A DNA stretch of 64,000 nucleotides from NCBI RefSeq assembly GCF_018829635.1, contig NZ_JAHKKG010000011.1, forward strand, positions 248,001 through 312,000, read 5' to 3'. Position numbers and translations under genes: made by a program. How positions within the stretch are numbered: position 1 is the stretch's first letter; every line of letters starts with the position of its first letter. Positions 51,719-60,548 of the stretch are shown one piece after another. The stretch comes from Paractinoplanes bogorensis. Its GTDB lineage: Bacteria > Actinomycetota > Actinomycetes > Mycobacteriales > Micromonosporaceae. Under the pieces are notes generated by a model, which was not told the origin of the DNA, made no database searches, and worked only from the letters and a program-made list of their open reading frames with translations.

Positions 51719-52318
51719 TCAAATGCCCGGACCGGGAATGATGTTCAGATATACACCGAGCAGGCGGCGGGCGCGCGAGATCCGGGAACGGACCGTGCCG
51801 ATCGGCAGATTCATCAATTCGGCTATTTCCTCGTACGAACGTTGGTCGAACTCGCGCAGTTTCAGCGCCTCGCGATATTCGTCGGGGAGGCGGCGCATCG
51901 CATTCTCGACATCGAGCCGGGTGGCCGCGACCGAGCTCATCCGCCGGAAGGTGCCGCCGGTCGGGACAGGCTCGGGCGGCTCGTCGGTCGGGGTGCCGCC
52001 CCGGGTCTTGCGGCGCAGCACCTCAAGGGCCGCGTTGCCCGCGATCCGGTACAGCCACGAGGTGAAACGCGCACGTCCCGCGAACGTGTGGATGCCCCGG
52101 GCGACGGCGATCAGCGTCTCCTGAGCCGCGTCCTCGACGTCGGCCGCGTCGGCCAGCACCCGCCGGGCGCCGCGGTGGGCCAGCCGCCGGGTGTGCACCT
52201 CGCGGAGCAGTTCCTGCAGATCGCGACGGGATCCGGCGGCCGCCCGCACCGCGATTTCCTGAAGATCGTCGTGCGATTCCGGTAATCGTCCGGGTGATCG
52301 CTCGAATTCCGGGGCCAT
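51719..52318 (-). CDS. ECF-type sigma factor
   Basis: A 199-residue protein: region 2 (DAADVEDAAQETLIAVARGIHTFAGRARFTSWLYRIAGNAALEVLRR) and region 4 (RRLPDEYREALKLREFDQRSYEEIAELMNLPIGTVRSRISRARRLL). No anti-sigma gene follows. It is divergent from a Ser/Thr kinase with only 34 bp between starts, which fits the ECF groups controlled by a linked kinase rather than an anti-sigma factor. The start follows TAGCAT by six bases. Confidence 0.92.
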   Translation of the reverse strand: MAPEFERSPGRLPESHDDLQEIAVRAAAGSRRDLQELLREVHTRRLAHRGARRVLADAADVEDAAQETLIAVARGIHTFAGRARFTSWLYRIAGNAALEVLRRKTRGGTPTDEPPEPVPTGGTFRRMSSVAATRLDVENAMRRLPDEYREALKLREFDQRSYEEIAELMNLPIGTVRSRISRARRLLGVYLNIIPGPGI

Positions 52319-52324
52319 GGGAAA

Positions 52325-52330
52325 ATGCTA
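52325..52330 (-). promoter_or_regulatory. -10 element, leaderless promoter of ECF sigma gene
   Basis: TAGCAT on the minus strand, six bases (TTTCCC) before the ATG. The 34-bp gap must serve both divergent genes, so their promoters overlap or the kinase transcript starts inside the sigma gene. Confidence 0.5.
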
Positions 52331-52352
52331 TACACATCGTCTGAGGGGCCTT

Positions 52353-54236
52353 ATGCCGGAGACCGAATTCATCGGCCGTTATCGCATGATCCGCCGGCTC
52401 GGGAGCGGCGCTTTCGCCGACGTGTTCCTGGCCGTCGACGAAGATCTCGAGTCGCCGGTGGCGATCAAGGTGCTGGCCGAGCGGTGGGCGCTCGACCCCG
52501 ACGTGCGCGAGCGCTTCCTCAACGAGGCCCGCCTGCTGCGCCGGATCGGGGGCGAACGCCTGGTCAGCGTGCACGACATCGGCCAGACGCCGCACGGGCG
52601 ACCCTACTTCGTGATGCCGTACGCGGACCGGGGCACGCTCGAGGACCGGCTCGCCGCGGCCGGGCGTCCGATTCCGCCGGAGGCGGCGTTCGCGGTGGCG
52701 CGGGCGGTCGCGCTGGCGCTGCGGCGGGTGCACGAGGCCGGGGTGGTGCACCGCGACGTCAAGCCGGGCAATGTGCTGATCTTCAGCGACCCCGGCGACG
52801 CCGCGGTGAATGACGCCGCGCCGCTGCTGGCCGCCGACGAGCGGCTGGTGCTGGGCGACCTGGGACTGGCCAAGGACCTGAGCCTGGGTGGCACCGCGCT
52901 GAGCCTGCCGGTGGGGACGCCGGGGTACATGGCGCCCGAGCAGTCCGACGCCGGGGCCGCGGTCGACGAACGAGCTGACGTGTACGCCTGCACCGCGCTG
53001 CTGACCCGCATCCTGACCGGGCGGCCGCCGTCGGTGGGGTCGCTCGCGGCGTCGCTCGACGCCCTGCTCGACGCCGAGCCGGTGACTGGTCGTGACGACG
53101 CCGAGCCGGTGACTGATCGTGACGACGCCGGGCTGGCGAGTGGTCGTCCTGACGCCGATGCCGGGCGAGTGGCTGGTCGTGCTGGCTCCGACGCCGCGCC
53201 GGTGACTGGTCATGACGACGCCGGGCCGGTGGCTGGTCGTGCTGATGCCGAGCCGGTGATCGGTCGCACCGATGTCGCGGGGAATGGGCGTGGCGCGAGC
53301 GCTGGAAGTAGCGGGGACGGCGTTCGGAATGGGAGCCCGGTAAAGAGCAGGGGCGAGCGCGCCGGCCAGGGTAGGTGGAGCAGTGCCAAGCGCGGGGCCA
53401 GCGCGTGGCGAGGCGGTCGCGACGGCAACTCCGGCGCTGGTCGGCGGGCGGGGCAGGTCGGGCCGGCTGTGCGGGGGCTGCTGCTGGCCGGGCTCGATCC
53501 GGTGCCGGCGCGCCGACCGGCGTCGGCCGGGCAGTGGCTCGCGGATCTGGACAGCGCGGTGGCTGCCGACCGGCAGGCCGGGCCGGTCCGTCGCCGGCGT
53601 CTTGTGCCCTTGGTCGCGGCCGGGTTGGTGGTTCTGGTCGGCTCGCTGGCGGCCGTGCTGGTGGCGTGGCCGCGCGCCGAGCGGCCCGCGGCGGCGCCGG
53701 CTGCCGCGCCGGCGAGCTCGTCGGCTCCCGTGATCCGCTATGAGGAAGTCTTCGACGACACCCGGGCGATCTCGATCCGGGTGCCCGCCGCGTGGAGTCA
53801 GCGGTGGGGCAACGGCTGGCATCCGGGGCAGAGCCCGTTCTACGGCAACGTCAACGTGGGGCCGGGACTGAACGCCTCGCCGAACGTATCCGACTGGTTC
53901 ACCGCGGCGGCCGTGCCGGGCGTCTTCGCGGGCGTGTCGTCCAAGGTGGTGCGGCAGGGGAAGTTCAGTCCCGAGTTCATGCGGCAGTACTTCGGCCCCA
54001 ACGGCTGCACCGCGGCCGGCAGCGGGGCGTTTCACCTGCCCCGGCTCGGACTGACCGGCGTACAGGGGGAATGGTCCTGTCCCGGGGGTATCCACTGGCG
54101 GTACGCCTACGGCTGGCCGGCGCATCACCGCTATCTGGTGGCGCTGGAGGCGAAACTGGTTTCGGCGCCGGACGAGCAGGCGTGGAAAGAGGTTCTGGAC
54201 AGCGTCGCCGTGCATGCCGAACCCCCGAACGGGTGA
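52353..54236 (+). CDS. Transmembrane Ser/Thr protein kinase
   Basis: A 627-residue protein. The kinase domain (1-about 400) has the G-loop LGSGAFADVFLA, Lys39 (VAIKVL), catalytic HRDVKPGN (133-140), DLG at 169-171 and activation segment VGTPGYMAPEQ. A low-complexity insert of 9-residue repeats (EPVTGRDDA, EPVTDRDDA, APVTGHDDA...) interrupts the C-lobe near 245-310, followed by a Gly/Ser/Arg-rich stretch. One TM (LVPLVAAGLVVLVGSLAAVLVAW) leads to a 165-residue extracytoplasmic domain with two Cys. GAGGGG six bases upstream supports ATG 52353. It probably phosphorylates the divergent sigma factor (inference). Confidence 0.9.
   Translation: MPETEFIGRYRMIRRLGSGAFADVFLAVDEDLESPVAIKVLAERWALDPDVRERFLNEARLLRRIGGERLVSVHDIGQTPHGRPYFVMPYADRGTLEDRLAAAGRPIPPEAAFAVARAVALALRRVHEAGVVHRDVKPGNVLIFSDPGDAAVNDAAPLLAADERLVLGDLGLAKDLSLGGTALSLPVGTPGYMAPEQSDAGAAVDERADVYACTALLTRILTGRPPSVGSLAASLDALLDAEPVTGRDDAEPVTDRDDAGLASGRPDADAGRVAGRAGSDAAPVTGHDDAGPVAGRADAEPVIGRTDVAGNGRGASAGSSGDGVRNGSPVKSRGERAGQGRWSSAKRGASAWRGGRDGNSGAGRRAGQVGPAVRGLLLAGLDPVPARRPASAGQWLADLDSAVAADRQAGPVRRRRLVPLVAAGLVVLVGSLAAVLVAWPRAERPAAAPAAAPASSSAPVIRYEEVFDDTRAISIRVPAAWSQRWGNGWHPGQSPFYGNVNVGPGLNASPNVSDWFTAAAVPGVFAGVSSKVVRQGKFSPEFMRQYFGPNGCTAAGSGAFHLPRLGLTGVQGEWSCPGGIHWRYAYGWPAHHRYLVALEAKLVSAPDEQAWKEVLDSVAVHAEPPNG
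53083..53275 (+). repeat. 27-bp degenerate tandem repeats in kinase gene
   Basis: Units like GCCGAGCCGGTGACTGGTCG and relatives repeat about seven times in frame, encoding xPVxGRxDA nonapeptides within the kinase C-lobe linker. Confidence 0.75.
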
Positions 54237-54320
54237 CCCGGGAACTTTCCGCCGGCCCGCTTGCTCCTACCTGCGACCCGCCGCCACGGTGACGGCGGGC
54301 GCGAAATCAGGGAGCCCGTC

Positions 54321-54728
54321 ATGCGCCTCACCCGTCTTGCCGTCGCCACTGCCGCTGCTGTCGCCGCCGCGCTGATCGCCGTGCCGTCGGCCGCGCAGGC
54401 CGCCTCGACGCAGGTCTGGTTCCACCCGGGCGACCAGTTCATGCCGTCGATGATCTGGAAGTTCAACAGTGGTGGCTCCGGCTGGAAGACCAGTTACATC
54501 CCGAGCCTGACCGGGTGGCCGGTGCAGCGCCAGACGGGTTTCAGCTACGTGCAGTCCGGGGCCACCTTCAACCTGACGACTTACCCGTACCTGGGTTCGC
54601 AGCGGATCGTCGGCCTCCGGTACTCGTCTGCCACCGATGTGTGGGTGGTCAGCAACAACGGTTTCACCGAGACGTGGCTCGGCTGCCGGTCGGCCGGGCG
54701 CCCGGCCTACGCCCAGGTCGCCTGCTGA
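54321..54728 (+). CDS. Small secreted protein of unknown family
   Basis: 135 residues: signal peptide MRLTRLAVATAAAVAAALIAVPSAAQA, then a Trp- and Tyr-rich, probably all-beta domain (STQVWFHPGDQF, IWKFNSGGSGWKTSYIP) with a pair of Cys near the end (WLGCRSAGRPAYAQVAC). No family recognised. GGGAG precedes ATG 54321. It lies 84 bp after the kinase gene on the same strand, so cotranscription is possible. Confidence 0.75.
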   Translation: MRLTRLAVATAAAVAAALIAVPSAAQAASTQVWFHPGDQFMPSMIWKFNSGGSGWKTSYIPSLTGWPVQRQTGFSYVQSGATFNLTTYPYLGSQRIVGLRYSSATDVWVVSNNGFTETWLGCRSAGRPAYAQVAC

Positions 54729-54737
54729 CGCCCTGGG

Positions 54738-54766
54738 CCCCGGGGCGCTGGGTGCGCGCCCCGGGG
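54738..54766. terminator. Bidirectional terminator hairpin
   Basis: CCCCGGGGCG pairs with CGCCCCGGGG around a 9-base loop between converging genes. Confidence 0.75.
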
Positions 54767-54773
54767 TGACGGG

Positions 54774-56708
54774 TCAGGGGAGCAGGGGCTGGAACCGCTT
54801 CGGGGCCGGCGGGGACAAGGCGGCCGGTGCCGGGGCGGTCGGGACGGCCGGAGCGGTGGCGCCCGCGATCGGCAGGCGGCCGGCCAAGGGCAGCGACAGC
54901 GAACTGCCGCGCAGGTCGAGCCGGATCGTGGCGCCGGTCGACTGTGGGGTCGAGTACTCGTTGTCGCTTGCCTGCACGATCAGGCCGAGCACGTGGCCGG
55001 TGGCCAGGCGCTGGTCGGTGGCCTGCAGCGGAACGGTGATCGAATACCAGCGGCCCGGCTGCAGCGGCGTTACCCGGCGCAGCGACACGTGGTGGGCGGC
55101 GTCCTGCCAGCCGCGGGTCAGGATCGCGTGGTCGCTGGTCACCACGTTTTCGGCGGTGTCGCGGTAACAGGCGTCGTCGGCCGTGGTGGACTCGCCCCAG
55201 CACGACTCCGTGGCGAGCGTGGTGATGCCCTCGCCGCGGGCCAGGTAGTTGACGCGGGTCGCGCTGCCGTAGTCGACCAGCCGTGCGGTGAGCTCGGTGG
55301 TCGGCTTGTCGACCTGCACGCGCAGGGTGACCGTGGGAGTTCCGGAGATCCGTACGGGGGAAGTCAGCGGCGCCGAGAGGAACGCGACCCGGCCCGGGAC
55401 CGCCGTATTGGGGTTCGCTACGGCGGTGGCTTCTTCGAGATCGGGGGCGTCTGACCACGTACGGGAACCGCCGTTGATCCTGCTGTTGATCGTGCCCGTC
55501 GTGCCGTCGCCGTTGCCGAGCGTGATTCGCGTCGAGCGCGCGGAAGCGGCAGGCCAGGCCGGCTCGTCGACCCAGGTGCCGGGTGCGGTCTCGATCGACG
55601 CCCGGGGCTCGCGCTCGATGCCGTTGCGCAGGCCCTGCAGCCAGCGGTCGAACCAGCGGTGCAACTCGTCGACCCAGGCCGCGCGGCGGATGTCGAACGG
55701 GTCGACGTGACCCTGCTGGGCCAGCCAGATCTTCTTGGGGACGTCGAGCCGGCTCCACCACTGCGCGAACTGGGTCGTCGTCACGTTGGTGTCGTTGATG
55801 CCGTGGGCGATGAACACGCTGGCCCGCACCTTGGACGCGTCGGGCCGGAAGTCGCGCTCGGCCCAGTAGGCGTTGTAGTTGCCGGTCGCGTCGTCGCTGC
55901 CCTCGTCGAGCTGCTTCACGACGGTGTCGCACACTCCGGCGGGCCGCCCGTTCACCACGCGGTGCAGGTATTCCGGGTAGTCGGTGCTGCGCAGGACGCC
56001 GTTGTAGCGCTGGTAGTCGTACCAGCTGGAGATGGCGGAGATGGGCACGATCGTCTCGAGCCCGCGCACCCCGGTCGCGGCGACACCGTTGGCCACCGAG
56101 CCGTCCCACGACTTCCCGATCATGCCGGTTTTGCCGTTGGTCCAGCCGGTGGCGACGGCCGGGCTTCCGTCCCCGTACGTGGCCACGGCGCGCCCGTTCA
56201 GCCAGTCGACGACGGCTTTGGCGCTGAGAACCTCTTCGCGGCCGCCGACATCCATGCACCCGGTCGAGCGGTTGGTGCCGGCCAGATCGGCGGAGACGAA
56301 CGCGTACCCGCGGGGCACGAAGTAGTTGTCGTAGAAGAGCGGCTGCTTGGCGATCACGCCGTTGGCGTCGTACGTCTTGAGTTCGCTCTCGTTACCGCGC
56401 CCGCAGCACGAGTAGTAGGGCGAGGCCTCGAGGATGACCGGCACCTTGAGGCGGCGGTCGGCCGCTTCCCGGGGCCGCGTGATGTCGACGGCGACCTTGT
56501 CGGGGACGCCGTCCTGGTCGTTGTCGAGCGAGGTCTGGACGTAGACGCTCTCGCGGACGGCGTTCTCGTAGGAGTAGACCGGCACGGTCTGGCCGTCCCG
56601 GATGTGCGGAACCGCGGCGGCGTGGGCGGGCGCGGCGGCAACGCTCGTGGCGACCACGGCTCCCGCGGCGGCGGCCGTGATCAGCCTGCGCAATAGTGAC
56701 CCTGACAT
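54774..56708 (-). CDS. Secreted CocE/NonD-type hydrolase (X-Pro dipeptidyl-peptidase-like)
   Basis: A 644-residue exported enzyme: signal peptide 1-31 (AAAPAHAAA), a CocE-type alpha/beta-hydrolase domain with nucleophile Ser200 in GKSWDGS and VPVILEASPYYS at the start, the HGINDTNVTTTQFAQWW loop, QGHVDPFDIR holding the catalytic His, and a C-terminal jelly-roll (about 385-600) typical of X-Pro dipeptidyl peptidases. The tail is Ala/Pro-rich. ATG 56708 lies six bases after TACGAT. Confidence 0.9.
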   Translation of the reverse strand: MSGSLLRRLITAAAAGAVVATSVAAAPAHAAAVPHIRDGQTVPVYSYENAVRESVYVQTSLDNDQDGVPDKVAVDITRPREAADRRLKVPVILEASPYYSCCGRGNESELKTYDANGVIAKQPLFYDNYFVPRGYAFVSADLAGTNRSTGCMDVGGREEVLSAKAVVDWLNGRAVATYGDGSPAVATGWTNGKTGMIGKSWDGSVANGVAATGVRGLETIVPISAISSWYDYQRYNGVLRSTDYPEYLHRVVNGRPAGVCDTVVKQLDEGSDDATGNYNAYWAERDFRPDASKVRASVFIAHGINDTNVTTTQFAQWWSRLDVPKKIWLAQQGHVDPFDIRRAAWVDELHRWFDRWLQGLRNGIEREPRASIETAPGTWVDEPAWPAASARSTRITLGNGDGTTGTINSRINGGSRTWSDAPDLEEATAVANPNTAVPGRVAFLSAPLTSPVRISGTPTVTLRVQVDKPTTELTARLVDYGSATRVNYLARGEGITTLATESCWGESTTADDACYRDTAENVVTSDHAILTRGWQDAAHHVSLRRVTPLQPGRWYSITVPLQATDQRLATGHVLGLIVQASDNEYSTPQSTGATIRLDLRGSSLSLPLAGRLPIAGATAPAVPTAPAPAALSPPAPKRFQPLLP

Positions 56709-56714
56709 TCACGG

Positions 56715-56720
56715 ATCGTA
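56715..56720 (-). promoter_or_regulatory. -10 element, leaderless promoter of CocE-type gene
   Basis: TACGAT on the minus strand, six bases (CCGTGA) before the ATG. Confidence 0.5.
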
Positions 56721-56748
56721 GAACATCAATGTGTTCCAGCGGGGAACG

Positions 56749-58731
56749 TCAATGGCCGGTGACGGCGGCCAGCGCTCGGCGGCACTGGGCCAGGAAGGCT
56801 TCGTCGGTTTGGATGTCGGCGCTTCCGCGGCTGTTCGGCTCGTAGGTCGACCGCACCGGGTGGGCCAGTTCGGCGCGCAGCAACGGCTCGGCCTCGGCGG
56901 CCGCCGGGCCCATCTCGATCCAGGCGCCGGCGATCGCGGCGTTGCGGCTGCGTGTCTGCTGCCATTGCTTGAGGAAGGGCGGCAGGTAGGTCTCGGCGTC
57001 GCCGGTGATCTTCCACAGGGTGGTGAGGACCAACTCCGGCCATCTCGTGGTCTCGAGGTCGGCCCGGAGCTGGGGCACCAGGTGGGCCGCGGCCGGACCC
57101 AGCTCGCGCAGCGTCGCGTGGTCGTCCGCCGTGTAGGCGTGCACGACCTCGCCGGCCGGGACTCCGATGCGGCGGAGGCCGGTGGCCGCGCCCCGGCGGA
57201 CGTCGGAATGCTCGTGTGTCAGGAGAGCGCGCAGCTCCGGCTCGGCCTCTTCGCCGACGACGGCGGCGAGCGTCTGGGCGGCGTTGCCGATGGTCGCGGG
57301 ATCGCCGGTCCGGATCCGGTCGCGGAGCAGGGGTGCCGCCGGGCTCGCGGCCGGCCCCAGCGCCGTCAGCACCATCAACGACGGGCCCCACGAGCCGTCG
57401 TACGGCAGCAGGGCCAGCACCTCGGGCAACACCTCAGGGCCCGCCTCGCGCAGGTTCCACAGCAGACTGCGGCCCGCGTCGTGGTCGCCGGCGGCGATCG
57501 CCCGCTGGATCTGGCCGCGTAGCAGGGGCATCAGCGGCGCGATCCCGGCACCGAAGGCGGTCAGGGGTGGACGGCAGCCGACCGGCAGCAGGTCCTCCTC
57601 GAGCGCCCGCGTGATGATCGGCACCGCCCGGGGGTCGCCCAGCCGGGCCAGCGTGGTGGTGAGCGCCCAGATCGGGCCGCCCTCGAAGCTCCAGAAATCC
57701 TGCTCCTGCCCGGCATACGCGGGCCGGCCCCGGCCGAGCTCGTCGTCGATGTACGCGAACACCTCATCGGCCACCGGAGCGGCCAGCGGCCAGGTGTCCC
57801 CGGTGAGGATGCGCAGGCCGAGGCTGCGGGTGGGACGCGGCAGCAGTTCGGTGAACGCCAGCATCAGGTCGTGGTAGTCGCCGCGCCAATGATCCATCGC
57901 GCCGCCGGCCGCCCACATCGCATTGACCTGGCGGTCCTCCGAGCCCTCGCGGACGACCCGGGCCAGTAGGCGGTTGCGTACGGCGACCCGGTCGCCCAGG
58001 GCCTCCCGCAGGTCGCGCAGGTCGATCGCGTCGGTCTCGCCGAGCATCGCGTACAGCGTCGGTTCGAGGTCGTCGTCCGTGTCCCCGGTCAGCCGCAGCC
58101 GCTCGGTGAGCGCCGCCAGCCGTACGTCGGCGTGGGGCGAACGGGCGACCAGGTCGCGAAGCCAGTCGAGCAGGTCGGCGGGGTTGCCGGCCCGCCGTGC
58201 GATGGTGCCGGCGGCGGCGAGGATGGCGGTGCGTACGCCGGAATGCTTCTCGACGGCCAGACGCTCCCGCAGCGCCGCCACCGTCTCGGCCTCGCGGTCG
58301 CGGCAGACCAGCAACGCCTCGGTCGCCGCTCGCCGGACCTTCTTCCGGCGGTCGCCGAGCAGCTCCAGGAACATCGTGTGCCCCGCTGCCACCGCCGGCT
58401 GCGCGGCGCGCCAGAAACCGCCGGTCGTGGGCAGCCGGCCGAGGTCGTCGATCTCCGCGCTGCCGATGCTCGCGAGCAGACGCAGAACGCCGCCACGGCC
58501 CGGACGGCCGGGCGTCGCGGCCGCCTCGAGCAGGAACGGGACGGCCCGCAACGTGCACTCGTAGACATCACCCTGATGGTGGACACCGCTCCACATGCAC
58601 TCCTGCGCCCAGGCCCGGACCCGCTTCTTCTCCGAGGTCAGCCCCCGGATCAGGTCGGGCATCCCGGTCGCCGGGCCGTAGGCGTGCCGCATCGAGGCCC
58701 AGTCGACCTCATCCAGCCCCGGAGTGGTCAA
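56749..58731 (-). CDS. HEAT-repeat protein
   Basis: A 660-residue soluble protein built of helical pairs such as LLGDRRKKVRRAATEALLVCRDREAETVAALRERL and LLTHEHSDVRRGAATGLRRIGV, a HEAT/armadillo-type solenoid. The opening VDWASMRHAYGPATGMPDLIRGLTS is common to a family of actinobacterial HEAT proteins, so I start at TTG 58731, which overlaps the upstream stop (TTGA); ATG 58692 is the alternative. Role unknown; such solenoids bind proteins or nucleic acid. Coupled to the LPXTG gene. Confidence 0.78.
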   Translation of the reverse strand: MTTPGLDEVDWASMRHAYGPATGMPDLIRGLTSEKKRVRAWAQECMWSGVHHQGDVYECTLRAVPFLLEAAATPGRPGRGGVLRLLASIGSAEIDDLGRLPTTGGFWRAAQPAVAAGHTMFLELLGDRRKKVRRAATEALLVCRDREAETVAALRERLAVEKHSGVRTAILAAAGTIARRAGNPADLLDWLRDLVARSPHADVRLAALTERLRLTGDTDDDLEPTLYAMLGETDAIDLRDLREALGDRVAVRNRLLARVVREGSEDRQVNAMWAAGGAMDHWRGDYHDLMLAFTELLPRPTRSLGLRILTGDTWPLAAPVADEVFAYIDDELGRGRPAYAGQEQDFWSFEGGPIWALTTTLARLGDPRAVPIITRALEEDLLPVGCRPPLTAFGAGIAPLMPLLRGQIQRAIAAGDHDAGRSLLWNLREAGPEVLPEVLALLPYDGSWGPSLMVLTALGPAASPAAPLLRDRIRTGDPATIGNAAQTLAAVVGEEAEPELRALLTHEHSDVRRGAATGLRRIGVPAGEVVHAYTADDHATLRELGPAAAHLVPQLRADLETTRWPELVLTTLWKITGDAETYLPPFLKQWQQTRSRNAAIAGAWIEMGPAAAEAEPLLRAELAHPVRSTYEPNSRGSADIQTDEAFLAQCRRALAAVTGH

Positions 58732-60194
58732 CGGCGGCGGGTGGCGACGCGGGTGACCGCGCCGGCCAGCAACAGGGCCAGGCCGATCAGGGCGACCACG
58801 GCGGTGTTGGTGCCGGTGATCGGGAGGCCGCCCCCGGTGCCGCCGCCGGCTCCCGTCGCGTTGATGACGATGGCAGCGTCGTCGTCGGCCGGGTCGGGGT
58901 CGCCCTGCGGGAACTGCGACGGCGCGACCACGTGGGTGAAGATCTTGCCGCGGAGGGTGCCGGGCCTGGTCACGCGCAGCTTGAACTCCCAGGTCACCGT
59001 CTTGCCGGGGTCGAACTGGGAGATGTCGTCGTTGGGGTGGAAGCAGTAGTAGTTGCCGTCGTCGATGGCGGCGCCGGGCGGCCACGGCGGGGACAGCGGG
59101 CCGTCGACGTTGTAGGGCTCGCACAGGGCCGGCGCCTTGACCACGGTGGTGCCGGCGGGCGGGGTGACGCCGACAGTCAGGTATGAGCCCAGTGCGGCGC
59201 CGTAGCCCTCGAGGCGGGCCGGGCCGTTGTTGTGCACGCCGACTCGTACGGTGATCGTGTCGCCGACCTGGGCCGACGCCTCGGCGCCGCGCGCGGTGAA
59301 GTTGGAGCGGTTGCTGCCGGTGAGCGTCACGACCCAGAAGTCGGAGTTGTTGTTGTTCTGCGGATCGGTCTGCGGTACGGCCCGGGCGGCGACGACCGGC
59401 TCGAGGGTGAGTTCGGGGCCGCTGCCCGTCGGGATGGTGCGGTCGCCGTCGGCCCAGTCCTGGTCGGTGTACCAGTTGAACGAGCTCTGCCACCGGCTCG
59501 GCGCCCACGTCTCGTCGGTCGCGGTGATCTGCAGCGGGGTGCTCAGGCGGTACTCCTGGCCGGGCGCGAGCTCGGTATCGAAGTGGCAGGCGGTGGCGTA
59601 CCCGGCCCGGGCGCAGTTGCTGTGCGCGGCGGTGTCGAGGCCCCGCACCGTGCCCAGCTCGAGCACGACTCCGGTGACGGGGCGGTCGCTTTCATTCCGT
59701 ACGCCGGCACTCAGCCCGAACGTCGCACCAGTGGCCACCGTGATGTCGTCCTGCAGCTGCAGCGCGACCAGGTCGGTGCTCTCGGCAATGGTGACGGTGC
59801 CGGTAGCGCTGGCCAGCGTGGTGCCGTCGGCCACCGCCCGTACGGGAAGCTCGGCCCTTGCTCCGATCGCGGCGCCCGGCTTGGCGGTGATGTCGAGCGG
59901 CGACTCGTAGAAGGTGCCCCGGAGCGCCTTGCAGGTGATGGTCGTCGCGGTCGTCGTGCAGGGCCCGTACGGCTTGATCGTCACCAGCTCGGCCGCGGCG
60001 GTGATGTCGAAGACGACATCGAACGGCGGCGCCTGGTTGTCCGCGGGGGCGGTGAAGGTGGCCCGGATCAGCTTGGTCGGCCCGCCGGGGCTCACGCTGA
60101 CGTTGTCCATCCGCAGCTTTTGACCCGGCGCCGCCTGAGCGGGCGCGGCGGGGATCAGAGCGGCGAGAACAGCGATCAGGGCGAGGCCGCGCAT
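58728..60194 (-). CDS. LPXTG-type cell-wall-anchored surface protein
   Basis: A 488-residue protein: signal peptide (MRGLALIAVLAALIPAAPAQA), several beta-rich DUF11-like segments (VSVSPGGPTKLIRATFTAP, VRVGVHNNGPARLEGYGAALGSYL), a Gly-rich spacer, then the sorting signal LPITG, a TM (AVVALIGLALLLAGAV) and basic end RVATRRR. Sortase would join it to peptidoglycan. GAAGGAAG upstream supports the ATG. Its stop overlaps the HEAT-repeat start by TTGA. Confidence 0.88.
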   Translation of the reverse strand: MRGLALIAVLAALIPAAPAQAAPGQKLRMDNVSVSPGGPTKLIRATFTAPADNQAPPFDVVFDITAAAELVTIKPYGPCTTTATTITCKALRGTFYESPLDITAKPGAAIGARAELPVRAVADGTTLASATGTVTIAESTDLVALQLQDDITVATGATFGLSAGVRNESDRPVTGVVLELGTVRGLDTAAHSNCARAGYATACHFDTELAPGQEYRLSTPLQITATDETWAPSRWQSSFNWYTDQDWADGDRTIPTGSGPELTLEPVVAARAVPQTDPQNNNNSDFWVVTLTGSNRSNFTARGAEASAQVGDTITVRVGVHNNGPARLEGYGAALGSYLTVGVTPPAGTTVVKAPALCEPYNVDGPLSPPWPPGAAIDDGNYYCFHPNDDISQFDPGKTVTWEFKLRVTRPGTLRGKIFTHVVAPSQFPQGDPDPADDDAAIVINATGAGGGTGGGLPITGTNTAVVALIGLALLLAGAVTRVATRRR

Positions 60195-60269
60195 CTGGGC
60201 TTCCTTCTTCGTGCCGCGAGGTGAGCGCCTGCAGACTAGACCCCGGCCGACCGGTCGCGCAGCCTCTGT

Positions 60270-60488
60270 TCAGAACGCGTCGGCGGGCCGGTCGCCGCCG
60301 TCGCATTCGTCGGCCGGTTCGGGTCGGTTCTGCGCCAGAACGTCGAGCAGATCGGGGCCCTCGTGGCCGACGTCGACCGAGCGACCGACCAGGCCGAGCT
60401 GGGTGGCGCAGTCGCGGCCGAAGCCCTTGACCATGCGATCGGCGCGCGTGAGGTGGCCGCAGCGTGGACAGCGACGCATCTCAGCCAT
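60270..60488 (-). CDS. Small zinc-ribbon-like protein (DUF6011-like)
   Basis: 72 residues: MAEMRRCPRCGHLTRADRMVKGFGRDCA has the CxxC plus later Cys pattern of short DUF6011-like proteins, then an acidic tail. The start region is GATACT-GGGGGC-ATG, again six bases. It lies divergent from the formate dehydrogenase gene. Function unknown. Confidence 0.65.
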   Translation of the reverse strand: MAEMRRCPRCGHLTRADRMVKGFGRDCATQLGLVGRSVDVGHEGPDLLDVLAQNRPEPADECDGGDRPADAF

Positions 60489-60535
60489 GCCCCCAGTATC
60501 GCCGCTCTGCCCGTGCGGCGCGGGGGACGGCGGAC

Positions 60536-60541
60536 TACTGT
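60536..60541 (+). promoter_or_regulatory. -10 element, leaderless promoter of formate dehydrogenase operon
   Basis: TACTGT, seven bases (CTTGATC), then GTG 60549. Confidence 0.5.
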
Positions 60542-60548
60542 CTTGATC

